A stretch of 64,000 nucleotides of DNA, from assembly GCA_001549895.1 (NCBI GenBank), contig AP014719.1:2914001-2978000 (forward strand), in the 5' to 3' direction. Below, in pieces: positions 10,762 through 19,996 of the stretch. The notes beneath the pieces are model-generated. The model was not told where the DNA came from. It made no database searches and worked only from the letters and a program-made list of their open reading frames with translations. Both the position numbers and the translations under genes were made by a program. Position 1 is the stretch's first letter. Every line of letters begins with the position of its first letter. Source of the DNA: Arthrobacter sp. Hiyo8 (lineage in GTDB: Bacteria > Actinomycetota > Actinomycetes > Actinomycetales > Micrococcaceae).

Positions 10762-12418
10762 TCAGGCCTGGCCGAGGCCTGCGCCGGCAAGTTGTTCGGG
10801 GTCGTTGTTGATGCGGTCGCGCAGCTTGAAATGCTGCAGTTTGCCGCTGGGGTTGCGGGGAAGTTCGTCGACGAACCGGATGTCCCGCGGGTACTTGTAG
10901 GGGGCGATCGTCCGTTTGACGAAGTCCTGGATTTCCTTGCGCTTCGCGTCATCGCCTGTGACACCTTCGCGCAGGACGATGAACGCGCAGACGACGCTGC
11001 CGCGTGCTTCGTCGGGCGGCCGATGACGGCGTTCTCCACCACGTCGGGGTGCAGGTCGATGGCTGTCTCCACCTCTGGCGCGCCGATGTTGTAGCCGGAG
11101 GAAACGATCATGTTGTCCGAGCGGGCCTGGTAGGTGAAGTACCCGTCCTCGTCTTTCGTGAAGGTATCGCCGGTGACGTTCCAGCCGTTGACCACATAAT
11201 TTGCTTGCCGGGGGTCGTCCAGGTAGCGGCATCCAGTGGGGCCGATGACCGCGAGCCGGCCAAGCTGCCCGGGTCCGAGTTCCAGACCCTCGTCATCGAG
11301 GATGGTTGCCCTGTACCCTGGCACTGCCCGTCCGGTGGTGCCGGGCCGGATGTCATCGCCCGCGGCGGAGATGAAGACGTGGAGCATTTCCGTGGCTCCG
11401 ATGCCGTTGATGAGCCGGAGGCCTGTGGCCTCCCGAACTGCCTCCCACGTTTCCTTGGGTAGGTGTTCGCCGGCGGAAACCGCAATGCGCAGTCCGCTAA
11501 GCAGCTCGCCGCGCTTTTCCTTGAGGATGGCGCGGTACGCAGTGGGCGCGGTGAAAAGGATAGTGGCGCCGGCAGCGGCTGCACTCTCGGCAAGTTCAAC
11601 CGGGGTAGCCCGTTCGGTCAACAACGACGATGCGCCGAAGCGCAGCGGGAAGACCACCAGCCCGCCGAGGCCGAAGGTGAAGGCGAGGGCGGCGAACCGG
11701 CAAACACGTCGTCTGCGGTTGGCTGCAGGATGTGGCGGGCAAAAGTGTCGGCGTTTGCGAGGATGTCCCGGTGGAAATGCATTGTGATCTTGGGCGTGCC
11801 CGTGGTGCCCGACGTCGGGCCGAGCAGCGCGACGTCGTCGGCGGCCGTGGGCACGGCAGTGAATTCGCCGCTCTTGGCGGCGCAGCGGGACGTGAGGTCG
11901 CCGGCGTCGTCGGATCCGTAGGAGAGGACAACGGTGTCCTCGCCTGCGGCCGCGGCCAGTTCGTCCATGAATCGGTGGTCGGAGATCGCCACAGCCGGAC
12001 GCGTGAGGCTGATGAGGGTGCCGACCTCGCTTGAGCGCAGCATCGGCATGGTGGTAACCACCACGGCCCCGGCTTTGAGCACGCCGAGCCAGGCAGCAAC
12101 GATCCAGGGGTTGTTCGGTCCGCGAAGCATGACGCGGTTACCGGGCACCACCCCGAGGTCCTCGGTAAGGACCTGGGCCACCTGGTTGGCGCGCTGCTGC
12201 AATTCGCCGTAAGTCCAGACCGTACCGTCCGGGGTACGCAGGGCGGGCCGCGCGGCACCGTGGTTTGCGACGGCGTGGTCAATGAGTACCGCCGCGGCGT
12301 TGAGCCGCTCGGGGTACTGGAGTTCCGGCAGGGTGAATTCGAGCGTCGGCCATGTGCCCGCCGGTGGCAAATGGTCGTGGGTGAAGGTGTCCACGTGGGC
12401 TGATCTCAACATCGTCAT
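10762..12418 (-). CDS. AMP-forming aryl-CoA ligase (benzoate/2-aminobenzoate-CoA ligase family)
   Basis: An acyl-adenylate-forming enzyme that would activate the aromatic acid to its CoA thioester. The phosphate-binding motif LLGPTSGTTGTPK, the adenylate motif INGIGATEML, the hinge GWNVTGDTFTKDEDGYF and the C-terminal catalytic Lys region NPSGKLQHFKLR are all present, about 552 residues. The start is ATG 12418 after AAAGGAG. Two lost C bases (about 11690 in TCGCCGCCC-TCGCC, and about 11016 in CGCCC-GACGAA) break the frame; adding them gives a continuous protein. It lies 15 bases upstream of the hydroxylase gene, its likely partner. Confidence 0.88.
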
Positions 12419-12458
12419 GGCCACTCCTTTCAGTAATACGCGGATAAGTCGGGTGTGT

Positions 12459-13355
12459 TCAGGAGCCGGCGCGGATCATGCCCTCTTGGGCCACCGTCGC
12501 CAGCAGGCGTCCTTGCCTGTCGAAGAAACGGCCCATGGCAAGCCCGCGGTTGCTCTGCCCGGATACTGCTTCCTGGGCGTAAAGGACCCAGCCGTCGGCG
12601 CGGCCGGCCCGGTGGAACCACATGGAGTGGTCCAGGCTGGCCGTGGCGAGTCCGGGACTGGACCAGTGGAGTCCGTTCACCCGGAGCAGGGGCTCCAGGA
12701 TGGTGTAGTCGCAGACATATGCCAGTGCCGCCCGGTGCAGATCGGCGGTCGCGTGTTCGTTGCCGGCGTCAGGCAATTGCTCGAAGGCCTTGACCCAGAT
12801 CGCCTGGTGCGGCACGGAATCGCCTTCCACCTGCAGATATACCGGGCTGGGAATATGCCGCATGTCGAAGCTTCGCTTCGAAGACCAGTATTCGGCGGCC
12901 AGCCCCTCGACCCCTTGGAGCACCTCGGCGGCACTGCGGAGGGATTCGGGCTCGACGGCGGATGGCGCCTCAGGCTGGAAGTCCGGGCCGTCTTCGGGCA
13001 CTTGGAAGGAGCCCATCGCCGCGTAAACGGTCTTGCCGTTCTGGTAGCCCCGTACGCTGCGGGTCGAGTATCCACGGCCGTCGCGGAGGCGTTCGACCTC
13101 GTAGCGGACGGTGGCCCCGATCTCCACGGGGCGCATGAAGTAGCTGTGCATGGAATGCAGCGAGCGGTCGTCGTCGACCGAGCGCATCATCGCTGCCGCG
13201 GCTTGGGCCACCATGTCTCCGCCGTAGGCTTTGGGCCACGGGACGTACTGCGAGGTGGCTTCGTAGGCTTCGTCGTGGATCTGGGCGTGGACGGCCGTCA
13301 GCTCGATGGCCTTGAGGAATGTCTCCGACGTCAAGGTTCCGGTGGACATGTCCAT
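12459..13355 (-). CDS. Acyl-CoA thioesterase II (TesB-like double hotdog)
   Basis: A 298-residue protein with the two-hotdog architecture of TesB: the N-terminal unit contains AYGGDMVAQAAAAMMRSV and HSMHSYFMRP; the C-terminal unit contains ASLDHSMWFHR, with the family's Asp-His pair, and SNRGLAMGRFFDRQGRLLAT near the end. It hydrolyses acyl- or aryl-CoA esters. In this operon it would release the hydroxylated free acid from CoA for ring cleavage. Its ATG overlaps the cupin stop by one base (TGATG), so translation is coupled. The frame is intact. Confidence 0.88.
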   Translation of the reverse strand: MDMSTGTLTSETFLKAIELTAVHAQIHDEAYEATSQYVPWPKAYGGDMVAQAAAAMMRSVDDDRSLHSMHSYFMRPVEIGATVRYEVERLRDGRGYSTRSVRGYQNGKTVYAAMGSFQVPEDGPDFQPEAPSAVEPESLRSAAEVLQGVEGLAAEYWSSKRSFDMRHIPSPVYLQVEGDSVPHQAIWVKAFEQLPDAGNEHATADLHRAALAYVCDYTILEPLLRVNGLHWSSPGLATASLDHSMWFHRAGRADGWVLYAQEAVSGQSNRGLAMGRFFDRQGRLLATVAQEGMIRAGS

Positions 13356-13846
13356 CAGGCCCTGCGGAAGTCTGCGAGGGTCTCGTCGGCAACGTCGTCA
13401 AGGTTGACCACGAGGTTCTCCGGGGTGCGCGCGGTCAGCCATACGAGTTCTTCGGTGATGGACATGTTGGCCTCGACGTGCGGCATGAACGGCGGGACGA
13501 ATACCCAGTCGCCGGTATTCATGTCTAGGAACTCGGAGTAGTTTTCGCCGAAGTAGATGCGTCCGTGGCCGCGGAGCACGTAGCCGCCGGTTTCCGCTTC
13601 GCCGTGGTGGTGCGGCAGGGAGCGGTAGCCGGGAACGTTGGAGACCTGCCCGAACCAGATCTTGGTGGCCGGCGTGTGCTGGATGCTGACGCCGGAGACG
13701 CGGATGCAGTCGCCGGACTGGGCGGTGTTGGTGTCCTCTTCACCCGCGCGGGTGACGACGGGTACCACTTTGCCGTCCGGCTGGGCGTAGATGGAGTTGT
13801 CGCCTTCGAGGCGGTAATCGGTTGCGGTTGGGTTCATGGTGGTCAC
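13355..13846 (-). CDS. Single-domain cupin, candidate ring-cleaving dioxygenase
   Basis: A 163-residue monocupin. Both metal-binding motifs are complete: motif 1 LPHHHGEAETGG...G and motif 2 GDWVFVPPFMPHVEAN. Gentisate 1,2-dioxygenases are cupins but are about twice this size, so identity is open. The position between an FAH-family hydrolase and an aryl-CoA thioesterase argues for a ring-cleaving or isomerising step in the same pathway. GGAG lies ahead of ATG 13846. The frame is intact. It could instead be a non-catalytic regulatory cupin. Confidence 0.75.
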   Translation of the reverse strand: MTTMNPTATDYRLEGDNSIYAQPDGKVVPVVTRAGEEDTNTAQSGDCIRVSGVSIQHTPATKIWFGQVSNVPGYRSLPHHHGEAETGGYVLRGHGRIYFGENYSEFLDMNTGDWVFVPPFMPHVEANMSITEELVWLTARTPENLVVNLDDVADETLADFRRA

Positions 13847-13870
13847 TCCTTTGAAGTGGTTGGTATTGGC

Positions 13871-14715
13871 CTAGGCGATGGCGGGGACGGGTGCGTGGAT
13901 CCGGAAATTGTTTTCCAGCCGTCCGATCCCGTCGATTTCGGTGGTGAGGACGTCGCCGTCGTTCAGGAAGCGCGGCGGTGTCATACCCATCCCCACTCCG
14001 CCGGGCGTACCGGTCAGGACAAGGTCGCCTGGGCGCAGGGTAGTGAAATGGGAAATGTAGGAGAGCAGGCGTGCCGGGCCGAACACCAAGGTGCTGGTGT
14101 TGCCGTGCTGCACGAGTTCGCCGTTGACGTAGCCGCGGACCTCGAAGTCGCCGTCGGCCTCGTCCGCGGTCAGCATGACTGGCCCACCGGTGTCGTTCGG
14201 TCGAACGCCTTGCCCTGGAACCACTGCAGCGTGCGGTTCTGCCAATCCCGCATGGAGACGTCGTTGGCGATTGTGTATCCGGCAATAGCCTTCCGCGCTT
14301 CGTCTTCGTCCGCGCCGAAGAGTTCGGAGCCGACGACGACGGCCAACTCGGCCTCCCAGTCGACGCGGCTGCTGCCGTGGATGTGGATGGTGTCGGCCGG
14401 GCCCGTGAGGGTGTCCGCGTACTTGGCGAAGAGCGTGGGGTATTCGGGAAGATCGCGGCCCATCTCCTGGATGTGGTCGCCATAGTTCAGTCCGCAGCAG
14501 ATGACTTTGCCTGCCCGCGGAAGCAGCGGAGCGAAGTCGGGGTCAGCGATGGCGTTGCCTCCGGCGGCCACGGCTTTCTCCACGATGGTTCGCCACTGCG
14601 GCTGGGCAAGAAGCGCCCCGACGTCGGTGACCGGCAGCGCGAGGTAAGAGTTGGCGCCCGTGGCGAGTGCCGCCGTCGTGCCTCCACCGGCCGTCCGCAG
14701 GGTGGCGAGTTTCAT
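13871..14715 (-). CDS. Fumarylacetoacetate hydrolase (FAH) family protein
   Basis: A metal-dependent C-C hydrolase or isomerase of the FAH fold, about 281 residues. The family core is clear: GLNYGDHIQEM, VDWEAELAVVVG (metal-binding Glu cluster), GYTIANDVSMRDWQ and the C-terminal GDLVLTGTPGGVGMGM. It would hydrolyse the ring-fission product, like fumarylpyruvate or maleylpyruvate hydrolases. ATG 14715 is chosen because GAAGGA lies 9 bases upstream; an in-frame ATG at 14733 overlaps that site. One C is lost near 14180 (GTGGGCC-AGTC). It is the first gene of the operon. Confidence 0.88.
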
Positions 14716-14765
14716 GCGTTTTTGTCCTTCCATTGCTGCTTCTCAAAATACTGCTTCCCGAAATA

Positions 14766-14798
14766 CATATGTCGACTTTTTTACGATCGTCACATATG
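14766..14798. promoter_or_regulatory. Inverted repeat in the divergent aromatic operon/Rid promoter
   Basis: CATATGTCGAC (14766-14776) faces GTCACATATG (14789-14798), nearly perfect arms around a T-rich centre. It lies midway between the FAH gene (minus) and the Rid gene (plus). It is a candidate operator for a regulator of both; which regulator is unknown (PaaX and GntR genes lie a few kb away). Confidence 0.5.
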
Positions 14799-14877
14799 CT
14801 CAACGTAGCACGGCAGGAATGATCTGCACAGAGGCTTTCCAAAAGTTTTCGCAGTTGCCACAACGAGGAGGAACAGC

Positions 14878-15276
14878 ATGAGCCACAAGACGATCAACCC
14901 GGAGTCGCTCCCCAAGCCATCCGGGTTTGCGCACGGCATGCTCGCCGGAAACACCTTGTTCCTGGGTGGGCAGACCGCCCTGGACAAAGACATGAACATC
15001 GTTCCCGGCGGCATCGTGGAGCAGTTCACCCAGGCGTTTTCGAACGTCCTCACTACGTTGCGCGAGGCCGGCGGCCAGCCCGAGGACCTCGTCAACGTGA
15101 CCATCTACCTGACCGACGTTGACGACTACACGGCCAACGGCCGCGAGATCGGAAGGATCTGGCGTGAAATGGCCGGATCCCAGTACCCCGCCATGGCCGG
15201 AATCGGCGTCACGCGGCTATGGCAGAAGGAAGCCCTCATTGAGATCCAAGGCATCGCCGTCATCCCTGGGCGCTAG
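14878..15276 (+). CDS. Rid (YjgF/YER057c/UK114) family protein lacking the usual arginine
   Basis: A 132-residue single Rid domain (GNTLFLGGQTALDKDMNIVPGG, NVTIYLTDVDDY, QKEALIEIQGIAVIPGR). RidA deaminates 2-aminoacrylate and related imines using an Arg in the PAR motif. Here the equivalent stretch reads YPAMAGIGVTRLW, so that Arg is Met and the protein belongs to another Rid subgroup. It is divergent from the aromatic operon across a shared promoter region, so it may act on an enamine/imine intermediate, which would favour an amino-substituted aromatic substrate. AGGAGGAAC lies ahead of the ATG. The frame is intact. Confidence 0.85.
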   Translation: MSHKTINPESLPKPSGFAHGMLAGNTLFLGGQTALDKDMNIVPGGIVEQFTQAFSNVLTTLREAGGQPEDLVNVTIYLTDVDDYTANGREIGRIWREMAGSQYPAMAGIGVTRLWQKEALIEIQGIAVIPGR

Positions 15277-15279
15277 GCG

Positions 15280-15570
15280 TTAGGCCAGCCAACCGTCTTT
15301 GCGGAGCCGGTCCTGGAGGCTGAGGACATTGCCCACGTCGATTCCCGAGGCGGCGTAGCGCTGGCGGACCCTGTGCAGGTGGGATTTGACCGTTTGTTGA
15401 CTGATTCCCAGGAGCTCCGCAACTCCACGCATGCCATGGGGCTCGGGCCAAGATCGAGGCGACGGTGTCGGCGAGTGTCCGGCCGTCGTCATTGAGTTCA
15501 CCGACGACGGCGACATCGGCCGACGAGAAGGCGTCGGGACGGCAATCCCGATGCCTTCAGGCAGGTAACG
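15280..15570 (-). pseudogene. HTH (LuxR/GerE-like) regulator remnant
   Basis: Only the last 45 or so codons read well: GVAELLGISQQTVKSHLHRV followed by RQRYAASGIDVGNVL. This is a recognition-helix region of a LuxR-like DNA-binding domain. Upstream, plausible protein appears in a different frame (AFSSADVAVVGELNDDGRTL), so at least two frame breaks are needed. No receiver or ligand domain is found before the M20 gene stop at 15571. It therefore looks like the 3' fragment of a larger regulator, convergent with the Rid gene. Confidence 0.45.
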
Positions 15571-16856
15571 CTAGAAGTCCGCTGCTTCGGCGCCCGGACC
15601 GGAAGATTCTCCGACGGTGATGAGCCGTCGTCGTTCCGTGGTGTCCAGGGCAAGGTCTATCGCTGTCCACGCCATCGCTGCCCCGCCTTCCAACGCTGCT
15701 TTGTCGGCGTCCTCGCTGGCGCACCAGCGGGCAAACTCCGGCTGGTGATTTGACGCTCCGTGGGCTTCCACCCTGATCACTGGATGAATTGACGGTATTG
15801 CCAGTGAGACGTTGGCCATGTCGGTCGAGGCGGCTTCCGACAAGCGCTTTTCCAAGGGCTCGTCATCAAAGCGGCGTCCAAGGGACTCCGCGTTCGCTTG
15901 GTAAAAACCGACCATCGGCTGATCGTTCCGGAACCCGGAAAACTCCCTTGTTTCCTCAGTGATGTGCAGGCTGGCGCCGGTCGCGACAGCTCCCGCTTCG
16001 AAACAGACAATGAGCTGCTTTTTGACCTCGGCCAGCTCCTTGACGCTGTTGGCGCGCGCATCGTAGAGCAATTCAGCGGCGCCCGGGATGCTGTTGGCCG
16101 CTTCACCTCCCTTGGTCACAATGCCGTGCACGAGCGCCCCCGGCAGAAGCTGCTGACGGAGCAAACCGATCGCAACTTGGGCCACGGTGGCGGCATCGCC
16201 GGCGTTGATTCCTTCGTGGGGTGCCGCAGCCGAATGAGCCGTGCGTCCCGTGTAGCTTGCGCGAAGCCCGACTAAGGCCCGCGTGTGGTGATCCGCGTAC
16301 TCCTTGGTAGCGGGATGGACCATCATGGCCGCATGTATGCCATCGAACGCGCCGGCTTCCAGCATGATGATTTTTCCGCCTCCGGCTTCCTCCGCCGGAG
16401 TGCCGAAAACCTTCACGCACACCCCAACGCTGTCAGCGACCTCGGCTAGGGCGATTGCTGCCGCGACGGAGGCGGCGGCAATCACGTTGTGCCCGCAAGC
16501 ATGGCCGACTTCAGGCAGCGCATCCATCTCAGCGCAGAATGCCACGACCAATTCGCCATGACCCGAGGTTGCGACGAACGCGGTTTCGAGATCCGCTATG
16601 CCGCGTTCTATGTCGAATCCGTGCCGCTCAAGAAGATCCGTGATGGCCCGCGCCGATTCGTATTCAGCGAACGCCAGCTCCGGGTTCGCATGCAACTGAT
16701 GGCTTAGTCCGACGATGTCGCGCTGTGCCCGGTGTAGTGCGTCTCTTGCGGTCCTTTTCAGCGCGATTGACGCTGTTTCCCGCCGTATGCTTGGGGTGCC
16801 TCCTGATGGCTGTACGGGCCGAGCTTGCCCTCGGAAATGTGGTTTTTGGTGTGCAT
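15571..16856 (-). CDS. M20 family metallo-amidohydrolase (AbgB-like)
   Basis: A zinc-dependent amidohydrolase of the M20D group that cleaves N-acyl or aminobenzoyl-type amides. The metal and catalytic motifs are present: FCAEMDALPEVGHACGHN and FGTPAEEAGGGK, with the dimerisation lid around residues 210-320. A good start is ATG 16856 (MHTKNHISEGKLGPYS) behind AAGGGAA. One G is missing near 16786 (GGCGGG-AAACAG); restoring it joins this leader to ARDALHRAQRDIVGLSHQLH. It is next to transporter remnants and an Lrp remnant, mirroring the intact transporter-M20-Lrp module at 36.8-40.5 kb. Substrate unknown. Confidence 0.8.
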
Positions 16857-16999
16857 TGATACGTGATTCCCTTGGACGTGAGATGAGCTTTTGTGGTGGG
16901 CAGGCCTATAAGTAGGCCAGTGATATCGCTGGTTCCGCTCCTCAGCGCACCGAGGCGAGGAACGCCTGGGTACGTTCGTGGCGGGGTTCCCGAGGACTT

Positions 17000-17404
17000 C
17001 ACCTGGAATTCCAAAGGAAATGGAAGGGTACAGGGCGGCCAGGTTGAACCAGAACAGCAGCTGCACGAGTACCGGGGTGCCACGGAAGAAGCCCTGGTAG
17101 GCCCTGGCGATCCAGCTGATCACGGGGTTTGAGGAGATCCGCATGACGGCCAGCACGATCCCGAGTCCAACGCCCAGGACCATGCAGATTACCGTCAGTT
17201 CCAAGGTCACGCCGATGCCCTGGACAATCGCGCCGTCGCGGAAGAACAGGGCCACCTGGTCCCAGCCGAAGCGTGGATTGGTCAGGGCGGACTGGAGAAG
17301 GAGCCGGCCAGCGTTGCACAGAGCAAAGCCCCTGTCCAACGCCCGATGTGTTTCGTCCTGACGATTCTTGGTTCGTCCAGGACCGGTGCGGCATTGCCCA
17401 TCAT
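17000..17404 (-). pseudogene. Polar amino acid ABC permease fragment, 3' truncated
   Basis: The first half of a His/Glu/Gln-family permease: GVTLELTVICMVLGVGLGIV, then AYQGFFRGTPVLVQLLFWFN, which contains the usual RGTP motif. Homology stops at about codon 130 (LYPSISFGIPGEVLG). The EAA coupling loop and the last membrane spans are missing, and the reading frame continues into unrelated sequence. The start is ATG 17404. One C is missing near 17295 (TTC-TCCAGTCC). The 3' loss is not explained by one base, so it looks like a true deletion. Confidence 0.6.
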
Positions 17405-17426
17405 GATGGCATCCGGGCCTTTTCGA

Positions 17427-18056
17427 CTAGTTGCCTGCAACTTGGCCTGCCGTGACCTTGTGGTTTTCCGGCAAGCTCCACTTGCTGGTGATCGCGCTAT
17501 ACGCCGGGCTGTCGACCAGCTTGGTCATTGCGGCCCGCACGGCGGCTGTGAGCGGGGAATTCTTGGGCAGAGCGGCCCCGGCGATTCCCGGGCTAAGATT
17601 CGCGCCGGGAACAAGCTCGAAGGGGTCTCCGGCCAGCTTGGCCTGGCAGCTCATGGATGCGCTCTCCGACATGACGCCATCCACGCGGCCGGACCTCAGG
17701 GCGAGATTGGCGTCATTCATGGAGGGGAACAGCTGCGCGTCGATGGCGGGCTGGCCCGCGGCCACGCACTTCGCGGCAAAGTCGGGCAGTATGGTCAGTC
17801 CCTGGATAGTGCCCTTGCCGGCTGCGATCTTCTTCCCGCAGAGCGTCGTCCACTCCGTGGACAGTTTCTTTGGATTTCCGAGCGGAACCGCGATCGAGGT
17901 GCCGCCCTGTTCGTAGCTGACAAAATCGGCGTTCTTCTTGCGCTCCGTCGTTTCTATGAATCCGGAGATTCCCAGGTCATACTTACCGCTGCTGAGCCCG
18001 GGCAGGATGGTGTCGAAGGTGGCGGGCACCATCTGCGTCTTCAGTCCGAGGATTAT
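17427..18056 (-). pseudogene. ABC transporter solute-binding protein, N-terminus missing
   Basis: The C-terminal 210 residues of a family-3 solute-binding protein (TFDTILPGLSSGKYDLGISG, ERKKNADFVSYEQGG, LTAAVRAAMTKLVDSPAY). The signal peptide and the first lobe strand are absent; homology begins at LGLKTQMVPATF. Upstream is not signal-peptide sequence but the start of an Lrp-like gene on the other strand. This looks like a deletion that removed the divergent promoter and both 5' ends. It is also called truncated because no lipobox or start with a ribosome binding site is present. Confidence 0.6.
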
Positions 18057-18069
18057 CAACAACGGCACC

Positions 18070-18584
18070 ATGTCAGCGAATCCGGCCAACTACACGACGC
18101 GACTGGACATGCTGGATCGCAGCTTGCTCGATCTGCTCGTCAGAAACGGCCGGCTTACGTGGATTGAGCTGGCGTAGGCGACGGATTGCAGCACGGCAAC
18201 CGCGCGCCGGCGGGTCGAAAGACTGGTGGCCTCGGGTGGGTGACTTTCCGTTGCGATATTGCACGGTCGCTGGCCGGGTGGCCCATCCAGGCCTCGTTGC
18301 TCGCCAAGGCGCCGGCCAAGGACGTCGATTTCATCTGTGAACAGCTCGCGGCCTGGCCGGCATGCCGCCTGGTCGCCGCAGTGACAGGCGAGGCCAATGT
18401 CTATGCGACTTTCTGGGTACGCAACCTCGGAGAAATCCAGCGCTTGGAGACGGCTTTGGGTTCACGGATGCCAACCATGAACGTGACCGAACGGATGGTC
18501 GCTCTGGATACGCCAAAGCGGATGGGTCACCTGTGCGACAAGGACGGGCGGCATATCGGGGTCCATCCGATCGCTCCCTGGTAG
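18070..18584 (+). pseudogene. Lrp/AsnC family regulator, second half only, with internal stop
   Basis: LDMLDRSLLDLLVRNGRLTW is an AsnC HTH start, then TAG at 18175-18177, then TATARRRVERLVASG in the same frame. After a further lost G near 18236 the ligand-binding domain follows (WPIQASLLAKAPAKDVDFIC). It corresponds to the second HTH-ligand half of the two-domain Lrp proteins, as in the gene at 39463; the first half is missing. The in-frame TAG is not a simple base loss. Together with the truncated neighbours, this supports real decay. Confidence 0.55.
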
Positions 18585-18597
18585 GCCGGGCAACGCG

Positions 18598-19481
18598 TTA
18601 GGGTGCCACCAGATCCGCATTGCCGTGGATGAGTTCGTGCGCGTGGGCCGCGGCTAGGGGTGCGGCCAGGCGATGAACCGCCTGGAACGTCTCGCGAACC
18701 GCAGGTCCGCGCCAGTCCTTCGGGAGGAATTCCAGCGGCAGGTTAGGGTCCCGGTACGGGAAGCGGCGCCACAGAGTCAGCATGGGAATGTAGTAGCGGA
18801 AAGCATCCCGGCGCAGTTCCGCGGTCGAGTTGGCCAAGGCGGCCTCGGGATCATCCCCGACCAGTCCGGCCCAAAGATTTCCGGCGCCTTCGTAGAGGTC
18901 CAGGAATTCGGCGAATTGCTCGTCGATGGCCTTCAAATCCCACCATTCGGCCACCTTCGGGGGCATGGGGCCCTCAAACAGATAGTCGCCCCGGAAGAAG
19001 TCCACAAACTGGATGAGACCCCGCGATGCAAGCCGCTCACGGGCCTGTTCAAGGACTCGGCCGGCGCGATCCATACCCCTGAGGCCACGGATCCAAAACC
19101 GAGCCCGGACAGCTCGGAGCGTAGTTGGTGCCGACGGTTCCGCATTGATTCGGGGACGGAAAACACCGCGAGGACCCAGGCTTCCAGCTCGGTGGAGCGA
19201 TCGGCTGCGAAGATCCTTCGATCGCCCTCGCGGAAGACGTCAATGACGGTGTCGGATAGTTCGTATTTGGCGACGCCGTCCAGGCGAACACTTTTCAGGA
19301 CACCCTTGGCCTTCAGCCGCGAGACGGAGGAACGAACCCCGGGCGCGTCATAGCCCAGGTCGCCCAGCATTGAAATCAGCACAGAGACGGGGAGGGCATC
19401 GCCCGAACTGCGGCCATAAAGACCATAGATCGTGACGATCAGCTGCTGGTGACGTACCGGGGGAGCGGGCATGTCCATCAT
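18598..19481 (-). CDS. PaaX family transcriptional regulator
   Basis: A GntR-like repressor family that senses phenylacetyl-CoA or other aryl/acyl-CoA. The winged HTH is at residues 10-75 (HQQLIVTIYGLYGRSSGDAL, VRSSVSRLKAKGVLKSV), and the PaaX core follows (RSELSGLGFGSVASGVWIAP). The C-terminal domain has WDLKAIDEQFAEFLDLYE. Length is about 293 residues. One G is missing near 19070 (GCGCCG-GCCGAG). It starts 3 bases after the thioesterase stop, so both are probably one transcript; the regulator may respond to a CoA ester made in this region. Confidence 0.82.
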
Positions 19482-19484
19482 GGT

Positions 19485-19931
19485 TCAGAGCCCCGGACTG
19501 TTCGGGACCGCTACGCCAGCCGCCTGCCGGATCCGTTCCGGCCACGGCTGGGCTGAAGCTGAGCCCGCTGGCACGTGGGCAGTGGTCAATGTCCCATGTG
19601 CAGCCAGTCCGCCCGGCGAGTTTGGATGTGCGTGGCCATAGACCTCGAAGGCAAGGGTCATGGAGGTTCGCCCGAGCTTCTGGATCTTCACGGTTGCCGT
19701 CACTCGTTGGCCAAACCACAGCTTGGCCGTGTAATTGACCACTTGTTGCACTCGAGGAGCACTCGGGAAGTACTCCGGAAGCGCCAGGTTGCGGAAAAGC
19801 TCTGCCTCGGCGGCCTCGACCCAGCGCATGATTGCGGAGTTGTGTTGATGGCCCGACGCGTCGGTGTCCACCCATTCCACAGTTCTATCGATGCTTGCGT
19901 GCGTCTCTGACTGTGCTTCGGTGCCCTCCAC
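19485..19931 (-). CDS. Hotdog-fold acyl/aryl-CoA thioesterase (4HBT-like)
   Basis: A 148-residue single hotdog domain. The 4-hydroxybenzoyl-CoA thioesterase-type active site is visible as EWVDTDASGHQHNSAIMRWV (the Asp/His helix) with YTAKLWFGQRVTA in the strand. The expected function is hydrolysis of a short or aryl CoA thioester. It lies upstream of paaX in the same direction, so product and regulator may be linked. The candidate GntR-type site ATTGTATACAT is 43 bases upstream of its start. The frame is intact. Confidence 0.8.
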   Translation of the reverse strand: MEGTEAQSETHASIDRTVEWVDTDASGHQHNSAIMRWVEAAEAELFRNLALPEYFPSAPRVQQVVNYTAKLWFGQRVTATVKIQKLGRTSMTLAFEVYGHAHPNSPGGLAAHGTLTTAHVPAGSASAQPWPERIRQAAGVAVPNSPGL

Positions 19932-19973
19932 GGTTCCCCCTTCGGCGACGCTGTATTGCTCTGGCCGCGTTCA

Positions 19974-19984
19974 ATTGTATACAT
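19974..19984. promoter_or_regulatory. Candidate GntR-type operator before thioesterase gene
   Basis: ATTGTATACAT contains the perfect palindrome TGTATACA. It resembles the GGTATACC sites upstream of the 25.3 kb amidohydrolase gene and typical FCD-type GntR operators. It lies between the GntR gene end and the thioesterase start. Confidence 0.4.
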
Positions 19985-19996
19985 CAAATGACGGCC

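Noticed and set aside
18175..18177. In-frame TAG as a read-through or special amino acid codon
   Set aside because: The gene also lacks its first half and has a frame break; decay explains the stop without a special decoding system.
15280..18600. Insertion sequence as the cause of the broken genes
   Set aside because: No transposase coding, terminal inverted repeats or target duplications are visible in this stretch.
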